DNA from: Lumbricus rubellus | Lineage: Eukaryota > Annelida > Clitellata > Crassiclitellata > Lumbricidae | DNA length: 64,000 bases | NCBI GenBank assembly: GCA_945859605.1 | Contig: OX243815.1 | Coordinates: 26,843,301 to 26,907,300, forward strand | Direction of reading: 5' to 3' | The notes under the pieces: generated by a model | The model's input: only the letters and a program-made list of their open reading frames with translations | Databases searched by the model: none | What the model was told of the DNA's origin: nothing | Translations under genes and position numbers: made by a program | In this document: piece by piece, positions 1 through 10,394 of the stretch | Layout: each line of letters opens with the position of its first letter | How positions within the stretch are numbered: position 1 is the first letter of the stretch

Positions 1-637
1 GCAATACAAGAATACAAATCATGGACTTTATTTCTCGAGTTTAAAATATGATTCATGCTAATGCGGTGGTGTATACAGATCGTATAGGATAGACTTCTAA
101 CGCTAATGCATGTGATTGTGAAGCGAACAACAACAACAACAACAACAGTACTATATAATTAGGTTCTAGTAATATTTCTGCCTTTAGTAAAGACTTTAGA
201 TTTTCATCTTTCTGGTTAAATATTACAGCTGCCATGTTGATCGCGCTGCCAGCATGTTCGAATCTGTGTCGCAACAATGATAACAGGTCTTGACCTATAC
301 TGACTTTTTGATGTCCTAAAGATCTGAATGAGAATCAGTTACACAACCCAATTCCATCAGCATGCAGCTGAAAATCCAATTTATTATTGTAAACCGCTGC
401 ACGAGAGTCAGTCTCAGGAGCGAGATATCTCCTAACAGTTCCACTGAAGGCAAATACATGTAGCTACCGAGGACTTCAATAAATCACGTTCTTATACGGG
501 AGATGCGGCTATTTCGAAGCTGCTGTTATCGCCAGGGGGCTTCGTATCTGCCAATCAACCTCTGTGTAATGGACTTTAACAGCCAGTTGTCTACAGACGA
601 ACAGGTAAAAGCGCTTAGAATATGCGGAGTGCGTATA
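1..637. other. non-coding, no recognised feature
   Basis: No gene is recognised here. A short run of CAA/AAC triplets lies near 126-148. The short open frames show no known motif. The stretch ends at the TA target site of the mariner-like element that starts at 640. Confidence 0.5.
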
Positions 638-639
638 TA

Positions 640-1847
640 CACCGTGGTTCAAAAAAAACTAAGCCAAATTGTTTTTCATATATCTCTAATGCCTGATAAC
701 ATATCACGCTAAAATTTTCAAAATATTTAGAGAAGTGGACCAAGAAAATGATTCCAAAATTTCAAGAGATAAAATTGAACGGATAAAAAGATATGAATCT
801 TTCAACTTCATTTACCGAAATTGCAGTTTACAAGCAATTTTCTGCCAGATTCAGTAAAAAGTAAGCTAAACTGTTTTTCTTACATCTCCAATGCCCGATA
901 ATTAATCGTCCCAAAATTTTTCAGATATTCAGAGGAGTGAACCAAGAATAGAAATACAAAATATCAGGTCATACATTTGAACGGATAGAAAGATATGAAT
1001 ATTTAAACTTCATCTCCAGAAATTTCTGTTTTCAGCAAGTCTGTTACGGTGTTCGTTGCGGTTTCGATGCTTGATAGTTCCCAATTTTGGTCTTCAGGGA
1101 TCCTGGAGTAAAATTGACGGAGTATATTATCGCAATATTCTGCTGTCACAACATCTTCCACCTGTTATCATAAATCTATAGCCCCAGAAGGCTGTTTTCT
1201 TTTTCAACAGAACAGCGCCAGCCCACAGAGCCATGAAAACCATCGAAATGCTGACAAGAGAGACGCCAGACTTCTTTTCTCCCACATTATGGCCTCCGAA
1301 CAGCCCGGATTTGAATCCTGTCGACTATAAAGTGTGGAGCGGTTGATGTAAGACTGAGTCTACCAGACAAAAATCCTTGATATAAACGATCTGAAGCAAC
1401 CAACGCTTGTTGGAAGTGTGGGAAGACCTGGACCAGAGGATAATTGACGATGCTGCTGCGTAATGCACGGCGCCAGCGCCTCCAAGCTTGCGTGCAAGCA
1501 GGAGGAGGATATTTTGAGCGTCTTAATAAAACCATACTGTTGGAATCATATTGTTAGTTCAATTCTCTGCATATCTGGAAATTTTTAGAATGATTAATCA
1601 TCAGGCATTAGAGATATAGGAAAACAGTTGATTGAATCTGACAGAAAATTGCTTGTAAACTGAAATTTCGGCATATGAAGTTTAAATATTCATATCTTTT
1701 TATCCGTTCAACTTTTTCTCGTGAAATTTTGGAATCATATTCTTGGTCCACTTCTCTAAATATTTGGAAAATATTAGCTTGATATGTCATCAGGTATTGG
1801 AGATATACGCAAAACAATTTGGCTTAGTTTTTTTTTGAACCACGGTG
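640..1847 (+). mobile_element. Mariner-like (DD37D-type) transposon with long inverted ends, degenerate
   Basis: The element is bounded by TA dinucleotides (638-639 and 1848-1849). It starts CACCGTGGTTCAAAAAAAAC and ends with the inverse, as Tc1/mariner elements do. The inverted repeat is unusually long, about 210 bp: 640-856 pairs with about 1632-1847. The left side carries a second, more divergent direct copy of the subterminal repeat at about 863-1033. That copy sits where the 5' half of a transposase gene would be expected. The remaining transposase pseudogene is at 1040-1533. At 1208 bp the element is close to normal mariner length, but part of the gene has been replaced by terminal-repeat sequence. 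A solo copy of the right end lies at 3786-3991. Confidence 0.85.
1040..1533 (+). pseudogene. Mariner-like transposase remnant (DD37D type), broken
   Basis: Transposases of this superfamily cut and rejoin DNA at TA sites with a catalytic triad of acidic residues. Reading across frameshifts, the + strand gives SVTVFVAVSMLDSS, then a GVYYRNILL block, then FQQNSA...AHRAMKTIEML, then LWPPNSPDLNPVDYKVW, and near the end RRQRLQACVQAGGGYFERLNK. These blocks match, in order, the mariner-like transposases at 17.5 and 25.8 kb. The spacing from the second to the third catalytic position is 37 residues, hence DD37D. The second catalytic Asp is Asn here (QQNSA instead of QQDSA). At least two frameshifts and several stops are present, and the region with the first Asp is absent. 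It is certainly non-functional. Confidence 0.85.
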
Positions 1848-1866
1848 TATGTGTATATATGCATTA

Positions 1867-2226
1867 TGCAGGGTGGGCTATAAAAAGTAAGTCCAACGGA
1901 ATTTTGCCAATATCTTGGCCAGAAATAAGAATTTTTTAATCAAGTTTTACGGGCATAATGGTAATTCATACCTACGTACAATTATACCCAAATTTAATCG
2001 AAATTGTGTAAACAGATCAAAGGTTATATTACTTGCAGTGAGCCCATCCACTGCTTATTCATGATCCAAAAACGTAACGCAGCAAAATGTAACAAAAACA
2101 CGATTATTATATTAAGTCATATATCAAATAATTGTTATCAAATGAGCAGGATATTACTTCACAATTAACTTGTGTTCAGTGTGTCCAAAAAACTGTAGGG
2201 GTTTACTTTTTATGGCCCACCCTGTG
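1867..2226. mobile_element. TA-target MITE (Tc1/mariner-like, non-autonomous)
   Basis: Imperfect terminal inverted repeats of about 26 bp begin TGCAGGGTGGGCTATAAAAA and end TTTTTATGGCCCACCCTGTG. They are flanked by TA at 1865-1866 and 2227-2228. The interior (about 300 bp) has no transposase motif that I can see. The ends differ from those of the neighbouring mariner-like families, so this is a separate family. The GGGTGGGCyATAAAAAGTAA type of end is common in Tc1/mariner relatives. Confidence 0.7.
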
Positions 2227-2228
2227 TA

Positions 2229-2908
2229 TATGTGTACTATATATATGCACAGAGAACAATCGACTCTAGGCCAGAAAGTTTGTCGAATCTGTACAAAGCT
2301 AGAGACGAAGCCAGTGTTATCCGGCGCCAGAAGCTTAGTAATTAAACCTGTCAACATATGTAGACGTGTCTATAAACATAGCAAGAATAGAGCGATGTCT
2401 CGGTTCCGATGTATTCATAGATGCACTGCTATAAAGAGCAAATCGATCAACTCCTCCACTGATGGAACTCTGCCGGTGCCAGTCCCAAGCCTGCATAAAG
2501 GAGGAGGGCGAGGCTGATCATCTTTGAAATAGAATAGTGTCGTTAAACAATAACATCAAGCAGCAGCAAATCGTTCACTTAACTTTCGATCACACAAACT
2601 CCTCTGTCGTTTAAAAATCTATGAGGTGCTGCACTTAGTATCTCGTCAATGAGACAACGAAATGCGATTCACAGTGTGGCCCTATGGAACGAGTTCTGCA
2701 GGCAGACAACCACATAACACCCGAATAACAACGTGAAGCTTAAACGTACAATTTATATAGCGCCTAACTGCTACGATTGCGCTGGAATCTGAGCGCGATT
2801 CTTCATCAATTCTGCAACAAAGCTTTCGATATAATTATTGTTTAATTAAGACCCGATTTTCCAATGACATTTTGCCGCAGTTAGTCGTCAAGTTGACTAG
2901 AGAACAGC
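2229..2908. other. non-coding; contains a fragment of dispersed repeat R
   Basis: No gene is recognised. Positions 2469-2513 (minus orientation) match the GC-rich core of a dispersed repeat also seen at 14671-14775, 29945-30062, 51262-51437 and 59308-59479. A short piece near 2750-2765 reads TTTATATAGCGCC, like the 3' end of the SINEs in this window. Confidence 0.55.
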
Positions 2909-3058
2909 CAGTGGCGTAGCCAGGAATTTATGATGGGGGTTTATGGCCAGATGCTTGTTTCTTCTTATATAGGCCTAAGTGGACAAATAACCTTAAAAAA
3001 CCTGTTTCCTAAGCCAATGGTTTTTTAACCCCCCAAACTCCTCATGTCTACGCCACTG
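2909..3058. mobile_element. hAT-like MITE, 150 bp
   Basis: The terminal repeats CAGTGGCGTAGCC and GTCTACGCCACTG are inverted. The flanks are 8-bp direct repeats, AGAACAGC (2901-2908) and AGAGCAGC (3059-3066), identical in 7 of 8 bases. An 8-bp target duplication with a CAGTG end is typical of hAT-type elements. It has no coding capacity. The ends resemble those of the large element at 5953-7623. Confidence 0.8.
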
Positions 3059-3066
3059 AGAGCAGC

Positions 3067-3785
3067 AACTGATATAATCTGAAGGATATTGTCTGAAACT
3101 GAAATTTCTGAATCATAAGCGGGTGCAAATATAGACATTAGAAAATCATTTTTCAACCAAAGAATTTGGGATCCCTGTAACCGAATACCACAGTAACTTG
3201 TATCTATAAATTAAGTATACAGAACCTATAGGCAGTTGTATGGAACGAAATAGGCACTGAAAGCTTATGTACTTTCTTAGCCATTGAGTGTAACTGGATA
3301 CAGTGTAACTGTATACAGTTACACTCAATAGCTATAGCTAATTAGCTATAGCTGGCAATATTCGTCTTCGGCTTTCATCGTGTCATGCATAGGTGAGAGT
3401 GATACCTGCAGCAGATTTTATTTCGTACCTGTTGTCTGGGATTAGCTCATGTCACGATAAATTTACAGAACTGAAAGACACCCAGGCTGTCGCATGAATC
3501 GTTAATATCTTGTGCTTGCTTCATGCATATATTTATAAGAAAAAAGAGCCGCGCAAAAATGGTCAAAGGAGCTAATCTCTGTACCCTGTACTTCCTCAGA
3601 CTTCTGTGTATACTGTGACTTTGAGACATTTTGTTTCCGCCTCTTCGTGAGGACAAGTATTTATTTACTCCACAAGAGAGGACACGATCTCATACTGCCT
3701 CTCGTTAATTCAAATTTGTCTTTGTATACAGTTTCATCTTCATCCGACTCCTCTGAGTAAGCGTAAGGTTTTCTCCTCTGTTCAA
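3067..3785. other. non-coding, no recognised feature
   Basis: No gene is recognised. A small inverted repeat (TGAGTGTAACTGGATACAGT against ACTGTATACAGTTACACTCA, about 3285-3328) can form a hairpin. Otherwise I see nothing in this stretch. Confidence 0.45.
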
Positions 3786-3991
3786 CAGAAAATTGCTTGT
3801 AAACTGAAATTTCGACATGTGAAGTTGAAAGATTCATATCGTTTTATCCATTCAACTTTTATCTAATGAAATTTTGGAATCATATTTTTGGTCCAATTCT
3901 CTAAATATTTGGAATTTCTTTAGCGTGATATGTTATCAGGCATTAAAGATAATATGAAAAACATTTTGGCTTACTTTTTTAAATCACGGTG
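3786..3991. mobile_element. Solo right end of the 640-1847 mariner-like family
   Basis: About 206 bp, starting CAGAAAATTGCTTGTAAACT and ending TTTTTTAAATCACGGTG, match the right terminal repeat of the element at 640-1847 over its whole length (1632-1847) with scattered differences. No left end or transposase is present. It is either a deletion product or a very short derivative; the left junction shows no TA-type terminus. Confidence 0.75.
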
Positions 3992-4346
3992 TGCATATAG
4001 GCCTACATGTATTATAGTAGGCGATATATTTATCTCATTCGCTATAATTATATCTCATTCGGTGGTTGAGATATATGTGTATAAGTCCACGTTCAAAAAG
4101 GCGCGCAGACTGTTTTACACAGCGACCTATAACTAACTAATCAGTTATATAAATGGTTCAGAATCCAACTCAAGTCATCCTCAGTTGGATACAAAAACTT
4201 CAAGTAGCATATAGTCGAAAGACTCAAGGACTGTAGGCCCTATGGGTTTATCTGATAAAAAAACAAAATCCTTTATTCAAACCTAGCACAGAGCCTTTAA
4301 ATAGTATTTGCATTCCCGACAGGCCGTAAAAACTGCACTCCGTATG
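3992..4346. other. non-coding, no recognised feature
   Basis: No gene is recognised. A short imperfect duplication (ATTCGCTATAATTATATCTC followed by ATTCGGTGG) lies near 4037-4070. Confidence 0.4.
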
Positions 4347-4782
4347 ATATAGCAGAATATAGAACCATTCATATGATGTATAGTATTGTACGCATGCTAT
4401 CTCTGAATGGCTTTTTTAATATAACAGAATATAGAACCATTCATATGATGTATAGTATTGTACCCATGCTATCTCTGAATGGCTTTTTTGATATAACAGA
4501 ATATAGAACCATTCATATGATGTATAGTATTGTACGCATGCTATCTCTGAATGGCTTTTTTAATATAACAGAATATAGAACCATTCACATGATGTATAGT
4601 ATTGTACGCATGCTATCTCTGAATGGCTTTTTTAATATAACAGAATATAGAACCATTCACATGATGTATAGTATTGTACGCATGCTATCTCTTAATGGCT
4701 TTTTTAATATAACAGAATATAGAACCATTCACATGATGTATAGTATTGTACGCATGCTATCTCTTAATGGCTTTTTCGATGA
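4347..4782 (+). repeat. 72-bp minisatellite, about 6 copies, open in one frame
   Basis: A 72-bp unit containing AGAACCATTC, ATGATGTATAGTATTGTA, GCATGC and TGAATGGCTTTTT repeats about six times. Because 72 is divisible by 3, one + frame stays open through the array (4373-4882). It would encode a 24-residue repeat beginning MMYSIVRMLSLNGFF. Each unit carries the short inverted repeat CCATTCA...TGAATGG around a GCATGC core, so each unit can form a hairpin. Copies differ only at a few bases, so expansion is recent. I doubt it is a gene: there is no homology, and the 3' part of the frame leaves the array into ordinary sequence. Confidence 0.9.
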
Positions 4783-4966
4783 GCCACATCAGCCGACGTC
4801 TTATCTGGCTTCCAGCAGACATGCGCCAACTCTGTTCACTCCGAATAATGTGTTTTGTGCCATTTACACCGATGTCTGGTAAGAGCAGCACACATTGCAA
4901 GCCTGTGTAGACGGAATCGCTGAACCAAAATCAAAATAGTTTCTTAGCAGAAGTAGACGTTTAATT

Positions 4967-5294
4967 GTAGTCGCTATACGACTCTCCGTTGAATAGTTTA
5001 ACAAGTATACGTCAACCAGGAACCGTTGATTAATTTGTTGTGGCTTGCAGCCTTAGTAAGTACATGTTGACGTTTGTTACAGTAGTCGATGTATACGACT
5101 TTCCGTTGAATAGTTTAACAATTAGGCTAACCTGGAACAGTTTATTGACTTGTTGTGGCTTGCAGTCCTAGTAAGTACATGTTGACGTTTGTTACAGTAC
5201 CGTAGTCGCTGTATACGACTTTCCGTTTAATAGTTTAACAATTATTAGGCTAACCTGGAACAGATTATTGACTTGTTGTGGCTCGCGGCCTTAG
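4967..5294. repeat. Tandem repeat, about 117 bp, three copies
   Basis: Three consecutive copies start at 4967, 5082 and 5202. Shared blocks are GTAGTCG, TATACGACTTTCCGTTGAAT, AGTTTAACAA, TTGTTGTGGCTTGCAG and AAGTACATGTTGACGTTTGT. The copies differ by small indels, so the array is older than the 72-bp array just upstream. It is followed at 5294-5310 by a small perfect hairpin, GTCCCAAAATCTGGGAC. Confidence 0.9.
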
Positions 5295-5310
5295 TCCCAA
5301 AATCTGGGAC

Positions 5311-5944
5311 TAAGCTGCGAGCTTAGAAGACTTATAGAAGACCACTGAGCATATAGATGCAATTATATTATTACTGCGTTTCTATGCTGACCATAAGTCT
5401 AAGTTGCACGACTATCCTAGATCGTGCCTATCACTTCTGTCAACAGAATCCTTTTGACCTGAAAATTTGACGAAAGTGTTTTTGACTGAGCCACGACCCA
5501 GATAAACCTTATTCTCAGAATTATTATAATCATGTTTTGAAATAGCGATCAGAGTAGATCTAGGCATTGCATGCACATTTTGAATTCAGCCATGGGACTT
5601 CCAGATTATAGCGCAGTTCAAACTTTTGACACCGCAGACCAATAAAGAAATCATTCTTGAAGATGAGGGCTGCTCCAGTAAACTCGAAGGAATAGACGAA
5701 TTTAAAAAATATTGTCAGCTGTATTAAACTGTTGTTATGGAATAATCATAATAAAAAATAATCGCATGCATGTATAAATCTCTGCGATAAACAAGTAAAG
5801 ACGAGTACTTTGTCACTCTATTCTAAGACAAATAATAGGCATTTAGTGAGCTCACTTAAAATCAGCTTTCGTGTCGTGTCGCATGATGATGACTGTGACG
5901 ATAATGATCATGATATTGATGAGGATGACGACGATTATGCCGGT
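5311..5944. other. non-coding; ends in a GAT-rich microsatellite remnant
   Basis: No gene is recognised. From about 5883 the sequence is an interrupted GAT/GAC trinucleotide tract. That tract is the left half of the microsatellite that resumes at 7624, on the other side of the inserted hAT-like element. Confidence 0.6.
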
Positions 5945-6391
5945 GGTGGTGACAGTGGCGTAGCTAGCCTTTTGTGGGCCCGTTTGCAGGGGCCCCGCAT
6001 GGGCCTCCGTTTATACCCTGTAAGGCTGGTAGCCCTATATCCTTTCTTTTCGTTCTTGCAATCAAGATCACAAAATTATTAATCTATGGCATTTGCTATT
6101 TGGCCCACCACATGTAATACAACTCACTCAAAGAAAAAACATGAATGCTGCAGCTGCACGAATGAGACAGATAAATTAAAGTGTTATAGCCTAACTGCAT
6201 TGATCTCCAAGTAGAATTTAAAATCTATCACGTTGCAGACTTTTCCACTTATTATTAGCTGCCTACTTAAAACAATGTCATGGCATTATAGAGTTTTCTT
6301 TGTAGCTTTTTTCAGGAAAAAATTCAATCATCTATCAATCCCGGTCCATGATTAGCAATTTGCACACCAAAAACCATAGGCCTACACTCGT

Positions 6392-6678
6392 GCGACCTGG
6401 TGGCGGACCGGTAACGCGTCGGCTCACGGAGCTGAAGGTTGCGGGTTTGACTCCGGGTAACGACCTTGGGCAAGTTGTTTACGCACACGTGCCTCTGTCA
6501 CCAAACAGTATAATTTGGTACCGGCGTAAGCTGGGAAGTAAACAGCAAGTCCTGCGATACGCTGGCCTCGTGTCCAGGACCTTGGGATTCGTCCATTGCT
6601 GGCTCAGGGCCATGGAAAAGGAGATGAGCGCCTCCCTATGTTCCTCATGGAACGGGATAGGACTTTACTTTTTTTTTA
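6392..6678 (+). mobile_element. tRNA-derived SINE (second family) inserted in hAT-like copy 1
   Basis: The insert is bounded by a perfect 10-bp direct repeat, CTACACTCGT (6382-6391 and 6679-6688), the duplication made by LINE-driven retroposition. Its 5' part resembles a tRNA-like pol III promoter: an A-box-like TGGCGGACCGG and a B-box-like GGTTTGACTCC. The body is about 200 bp and the 3' end is T-rich (ACTTTACTTTTTTTT). The matching place in the sister copy (about 54310-54325) has no insert, which confirms both the boundaries and the relative age. Confidence 0.85.
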
Positions 6679-6796
6679 CTACACTCGTCAATTTTCTTTT
6701 TACAGTAGGCTCTATCTAAAACTAAGTTAGCAATATTCTTTAAAAATTATAGGCCTATAGTGCAAAAATTGGGACAAATACGTGATTCCCTAGAAC

Positions 6797-6872
6797 CCTG
6801 ATTTACACTTCCTCAATTTGGTGTCTCCTTGATTTTGGGGTGAGAGCTGAGAAGATTTGAGAGCAGTGTGAA
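6797..6872 (+). pseudogene. Short LINE remnant inside hAT-like copy 1
   Basis: The + strand reads roughly LPQFGVSLILG then ELRRFESSVKI. This equals the start of the LINE fragment in the sister element (minus strand, about 54030-53940). Here the LINE sequence breaks off after GTGTGAAAATTG and runs directly into TTGAAAAATAACTGGGGGAT. In the sister, the rest of that LINE and part of another lie between these two points. The simplest reading is an internal deletion in this copy at a few bases of microhomology (AATTG). Confidence 0.7.
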
Positions 6873-7623
6873 AATTGTTGAAAAATAACTGGGGGATCAG
6901 GCTATGATCCAAGTGGAGTTGGTTTGTGGAAAGGTGAAAAGACTTAACTATAATTATGACCCTACGAAAGACTAGCGAGGGTTGAACGACCTCAAACTCC
7001 CGGGCAATTATCACTCTGGTTGAGGGATATGTCAGTTTTCTACCGTAACCATATCCCAGCATATGACCGGAATTTACACTAGCATGCCTGTGATAAGTAT
7101 GAAGTTTCTGCGGCGCACCTTTTAATTGCAATACAGGAACGTGACAGATAGACGGACTTATTCATACATATCCTAAACGATAGCATAGGCTTGCCTTTGA
7201 CCTTTGCATATAGGAAAGCTTGTGAACGGAAATCAGACGCGGGTATGATTCGTTTACTATTCTCAACTTAACACTGAATTGGAACTATTATTTATTATCG
7301 TTCTCACACATTAACGTAATAGCGCAATAACATTTTTTACCGTCACTGGAGACGAAAAACAAGTTAAAGGGAATTCAGTATAGGCCTGCCTACCTGTCTG
7401 CCTGCCTGCCTGCACGGCGGTTGATAGGTGTCAGTAGAGTAGCGAAGTACCGTAGCCTAATGCAAGTATGTTCACAAAAACTACATCTGTCACAAAAATA
7501 ATGTGAATTATTAATTAGGTTAGATAATAGGCTAATCATATCATTCAACAATCTTTGTGGGCCCCTGGAGGTCGTGGGCCCGTGTGCTATGCACACATTG
7601 CACACATGGCAGCTGCGCCACTG

Positions 7624-7716
7624 GGTGGTGATGGTGATGATGATGATGACGACGACGACGAGTCGTCGACGACGACGACGACGACGACGATGATGATGAT
7701 GATGATGATGATGATA

Positions 7717-7811
<95 letters not shown>

Positions 7812-7823
7812 AATAATGATAAA
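7624..7823. repeat. GAT/GAC trinucleotide microsatellite, about 190 bp
   Basis: Nearly pure GAT repeats follow a short GAC stretch. It is the right half of a tract interrupted by the hAT-like element; the left half is at about 5883-5952. Frames through it give only homopolymers such as poly-Met, poly-Asp or poly-His and are not genes. Confidence 0.95.
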
Positions 7824-8351
7824 TCCGACCGTTCATTCGGCGCCGCGACACAGCAAATACCCTTACAACAAGGGCACTTTACATGTAGCTAAACTAATCT
7901 ATCAGGATACGCTTTCGAGAAGTGTTATATTCTAAGTTTTGAGACCAGACTTGAAGACCTCAGCTGCAGTTGAGACAGCATGGATTGAAGGTGGGAGGCC
8001 GTTCCAGCACCTTAGTTCCACCACCGAGAAAGCTCAGTCTCCTAAACAGTACACGTGTTTGATGTTCGCGCATGTGCAATATATACATGTACAATGTACA
8101 TGTACAATGTAGGCTACATGTAAGTCCACTTTGCAACTACATGTACGTCTCAGCCAGAGACCCGCCGCCTCCGATGGCGGCACATGATCACAGAATGCTC
8201 CAAGTTAGTAAGTAGACCAGCACTGTTGCCGGTTTATATTCAGTGCGATACTGGAAGCCAACGCAGGAAATCACGAAGTGATGGTGTCATAATTATGATG
8301 AAGGTCAGCCGATCAATGTCATCATTTCAGCGTTATTTTTTTCTCACCTGC
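7824..8351. other. non-coding, no recognised feature
   Basis: No gene is recognised. ACATGTACAATGT repeats around 8084-8135 form overlapping small palindromes (TACATGTA). Confidence 0.4.
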
Positions 8352-8480
8352 GATACGTCATTTCATACGTCATTTCATACGTCATTTCATACGTCATTTC
8401 ATACGTCATTTCATACGTCATTTAATGCGTCACTTCATACGTCATTTCATCGTCATTTCGCACGTCATTTCATACGTTAT
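8352..8480. repeat. 12-bp minisatellite (CATTTCATACGT)n, about 10 copies
   Basis: Ten or so copies of a 12-bp unit, with a few diverged copies at the 3' side. It keeps one frame open and would encode repeats of TSFH. Nothing supports translation. Confidence 0.9.
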
Positions 8481-9342
8481 TTACGTTCCTTTTTCGACAT
8501 GAAGCCATGCAACATTTCGACTGTCATTACATGTAGAGGGATTTGCAGTACGGGAATTTCTTACGGTTTCTTCTGATTGACAATAATACACTGCAGCTGA
8601 CTATCGTATACGTTAATTAATAAGTAGTTCACAATGACATAGGCCTATAGGCACATATTAAAACTTCCCAATGAAGCGACTTCTATTAATAGGCATAGAT
8701 CATTACTGTAACTGCTATCAGCGATTGAAATCTGTTATTCTCCAGTTTAGCCTTTATTCCCTTTATTCCGTTCTGTTGCATCTTGTTAGACGAAAGAACA
8801 CGACGAACAACCGGAAACAACATTTGCACAAATGAGGAGTCGAAGCAAGAACCGGAAATAGACATAATAGCCAGAATTCATGAATAAGAAATTACAGATA
8901 ATGAAGACACGAAGCTGCGTCCGATTTCACTGTTGCCTGCAGGCGACGGTCTCCTGCATGGAATGATCGGAAGATGGACGGATTCTATGAATAAGGGGGA
9001 TTCTATAAATATGGGGGAAATCGTGGGTATAGAGAAGACGGAGGATAGAGATATGGGTAATTGGGTATCGGAATCTCTGCAGGGTGTAGATAATATGAAT
9101 TATTGGCGTATAGGCATAAACACCTACCTTCATTAGCATCTAGAAGAATTATGGCGCAGGCTATAGCTATACATGGTGGGGTGGGGTTGGGTGGACACAT
9201 TAATTTTGTCGTGACCCCATTATATGATACAGGTTAGGGGTTTCTCGAGTGTGTGCGTATCCCTCTGAATACCCTCCCCTTTGTCCTTCGCGCGTCTAAC
9301 TCTTTTTATAAACTACTCAAGGCTTTTCACTTTGGCCGTGCC
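8481..9342. other. non-coding, no recognised feature
   Basis: No gene is recognised on either strand. The several short overlapping frames at 8927-9200 show no motif. Confidence 0.4.
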
Positions 9343-9424
9343 TGGTCAGACAGACAGACAAACAGACATATAGACAGACATACATACAGACAGACAGACA
9401 TACAGACAGATGAATAGATAGATT
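9343..9424. repeat. GACA/CATA tetranucleotide microsatellite
   Basis: An interrupted run of GACA with ATACA variants, about 80 bp. Confidence 0.85.
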
Positions 9425-10182
9425 TAGAGGACCAGCCATTGCGTTGGCTCTGTTTCGGTGAATTTGATTGAAACAATAGACAAACGATGACAATAGTATT
9501 GTGCAAGAAAACAAAAGTTGGCAAGTTATAATCTAAAGGGTTAACGGTCGGCTGACCTCAATTTTATCTGAACGCACGGTCACAAAGTCACGAAAACACG
9601 ATGAAAACGGTGAAAAAGAGATTGATGATCAGAAACTTGATTAGTGCGATGCATGCTAAAACGAGGTCTGTCGGATGTAAATGTAGGTGAAAGTCATTGG
9701 AATCGCTCCAGGTGCTCAATGCTCATCATCTGCATATTATCTTCCGGCTGCAATTAGCTGATCCACCGATGCAGTAGCATGCAGCATCGGGCGTCGTCCA
9801 GATTTGTTATTCACGAGTTGGAACACGTTGCATGCAGTGGAATATTTATCATCTCTATAGGGCCATAACCTTGCTGTCCTATAATAATTAATTATAACGC
9901 CAGAGTGATGAGAGTGAAAGGGTCTTGCAAACGGATTACTTTGTAAGAGACTTTCATCAGAAACTTCATGTACAATAGGGCCTACATTATTTTTTACGTT
10001 GTTTTTCTATGAGGGATATATCCTTAACCAAGACGGCAGCTTATTATAAGGGGCGACTGGATGTTTCGACTTGAGGGCTTAACAGTGACGTAGCTATAGG
10101 CAGATGATGTCGGCTCTGCATGGGGATAATGAAAGGCGATAAAAGTATATATTTATGTACCATATATGTATCTATGTGCAGT
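9425..10182. other. non-coding, no recognised feature
   Basis: No gene is recognised and I see no repeat structure here. Confidence 0.4.
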
Positions 10183-10394
10183 GTGCACTTGTCATAGCGC
10201 TCCTTCAAGATTTATAATCAGAAGCGATCCCGACTACAGCGCGGACACTGAATCGGAGTTTCACGCCGAAGCGCTGAGCAATTGCAAGTGAAGGATTTGC
10301 TCAAAGTCCCTACGCGGCGGTTTGAAGTGGATTCGAACCTGCAACCCTTCGGCTGCAAGGCAACGAACATACCCACTATACCACCGCGCCCCAC
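10183..10394 (-). mobile_element. tRNA-derived SINE (main family), minus strand
   Basis: On the minus strand it starts GTGGGGCGCGGTGGTATAGT, with an A-box-like GGTATAGTGG and a B box GGTTCGAATCC. The family body follows (AGCGCTTCGGCGTGAAACTC), and the 3' end resembles GCGCTATGACAAGTGCAC. The same architecture recurs at 14982, 29719, 54071 and 60361, so this is the commonest SINE in the window. It is not a functional tRNA gene: there is no complete cloverleaf and the body is fused. Confidence 0.85.

Larger units (their letters stand above)
5953..7623 (+). mobile_element. Large non-autonomous hAT-like element, copy 1 (1671 bp)
   Basis: The ends are inverted: CAGTGGCGTAGCTAGC at the left and AGCTGCGCCACTG at the right. 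The flanks are a perfect 8-bp duplication, GGTGGTGA (5945-5952 and 7624-7631), as for hAT transposons. An inverted sister copy with its own perfect duplication lies at 52515-54763. Most of the interior aligns between the two: GGGCCC-rich ends, then AT-rich blocks, then the block around CTGGGGGATCAGGCTATGATC, then a GCCT/GGCA tract. No hAT transposase motif is visible in either copy. The copy contains a SINE insertion (6392-6678) and a short LINE remnant (about 6800-6870). Confidence 0.9.

Noticed and set aside
4347..4782. CRISPR-like array of regular repeats
   Set aside because: Units are contiguous 72-bp copies with no unique spacers, and the DNA is eukaryotic.
7390..7935. Frames with long poly-His or poly-Met
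   Set aside because: They are produced by the GAT microsatellite next to the hAT-like element; no conserved flanking protein sequence.
10183..10394. Possible tRNA gene (A box and B box)
   Set aside because: The tRNA-like head continues into a SINE body and 3' tail shared with four other copies; no full cloverleaf.
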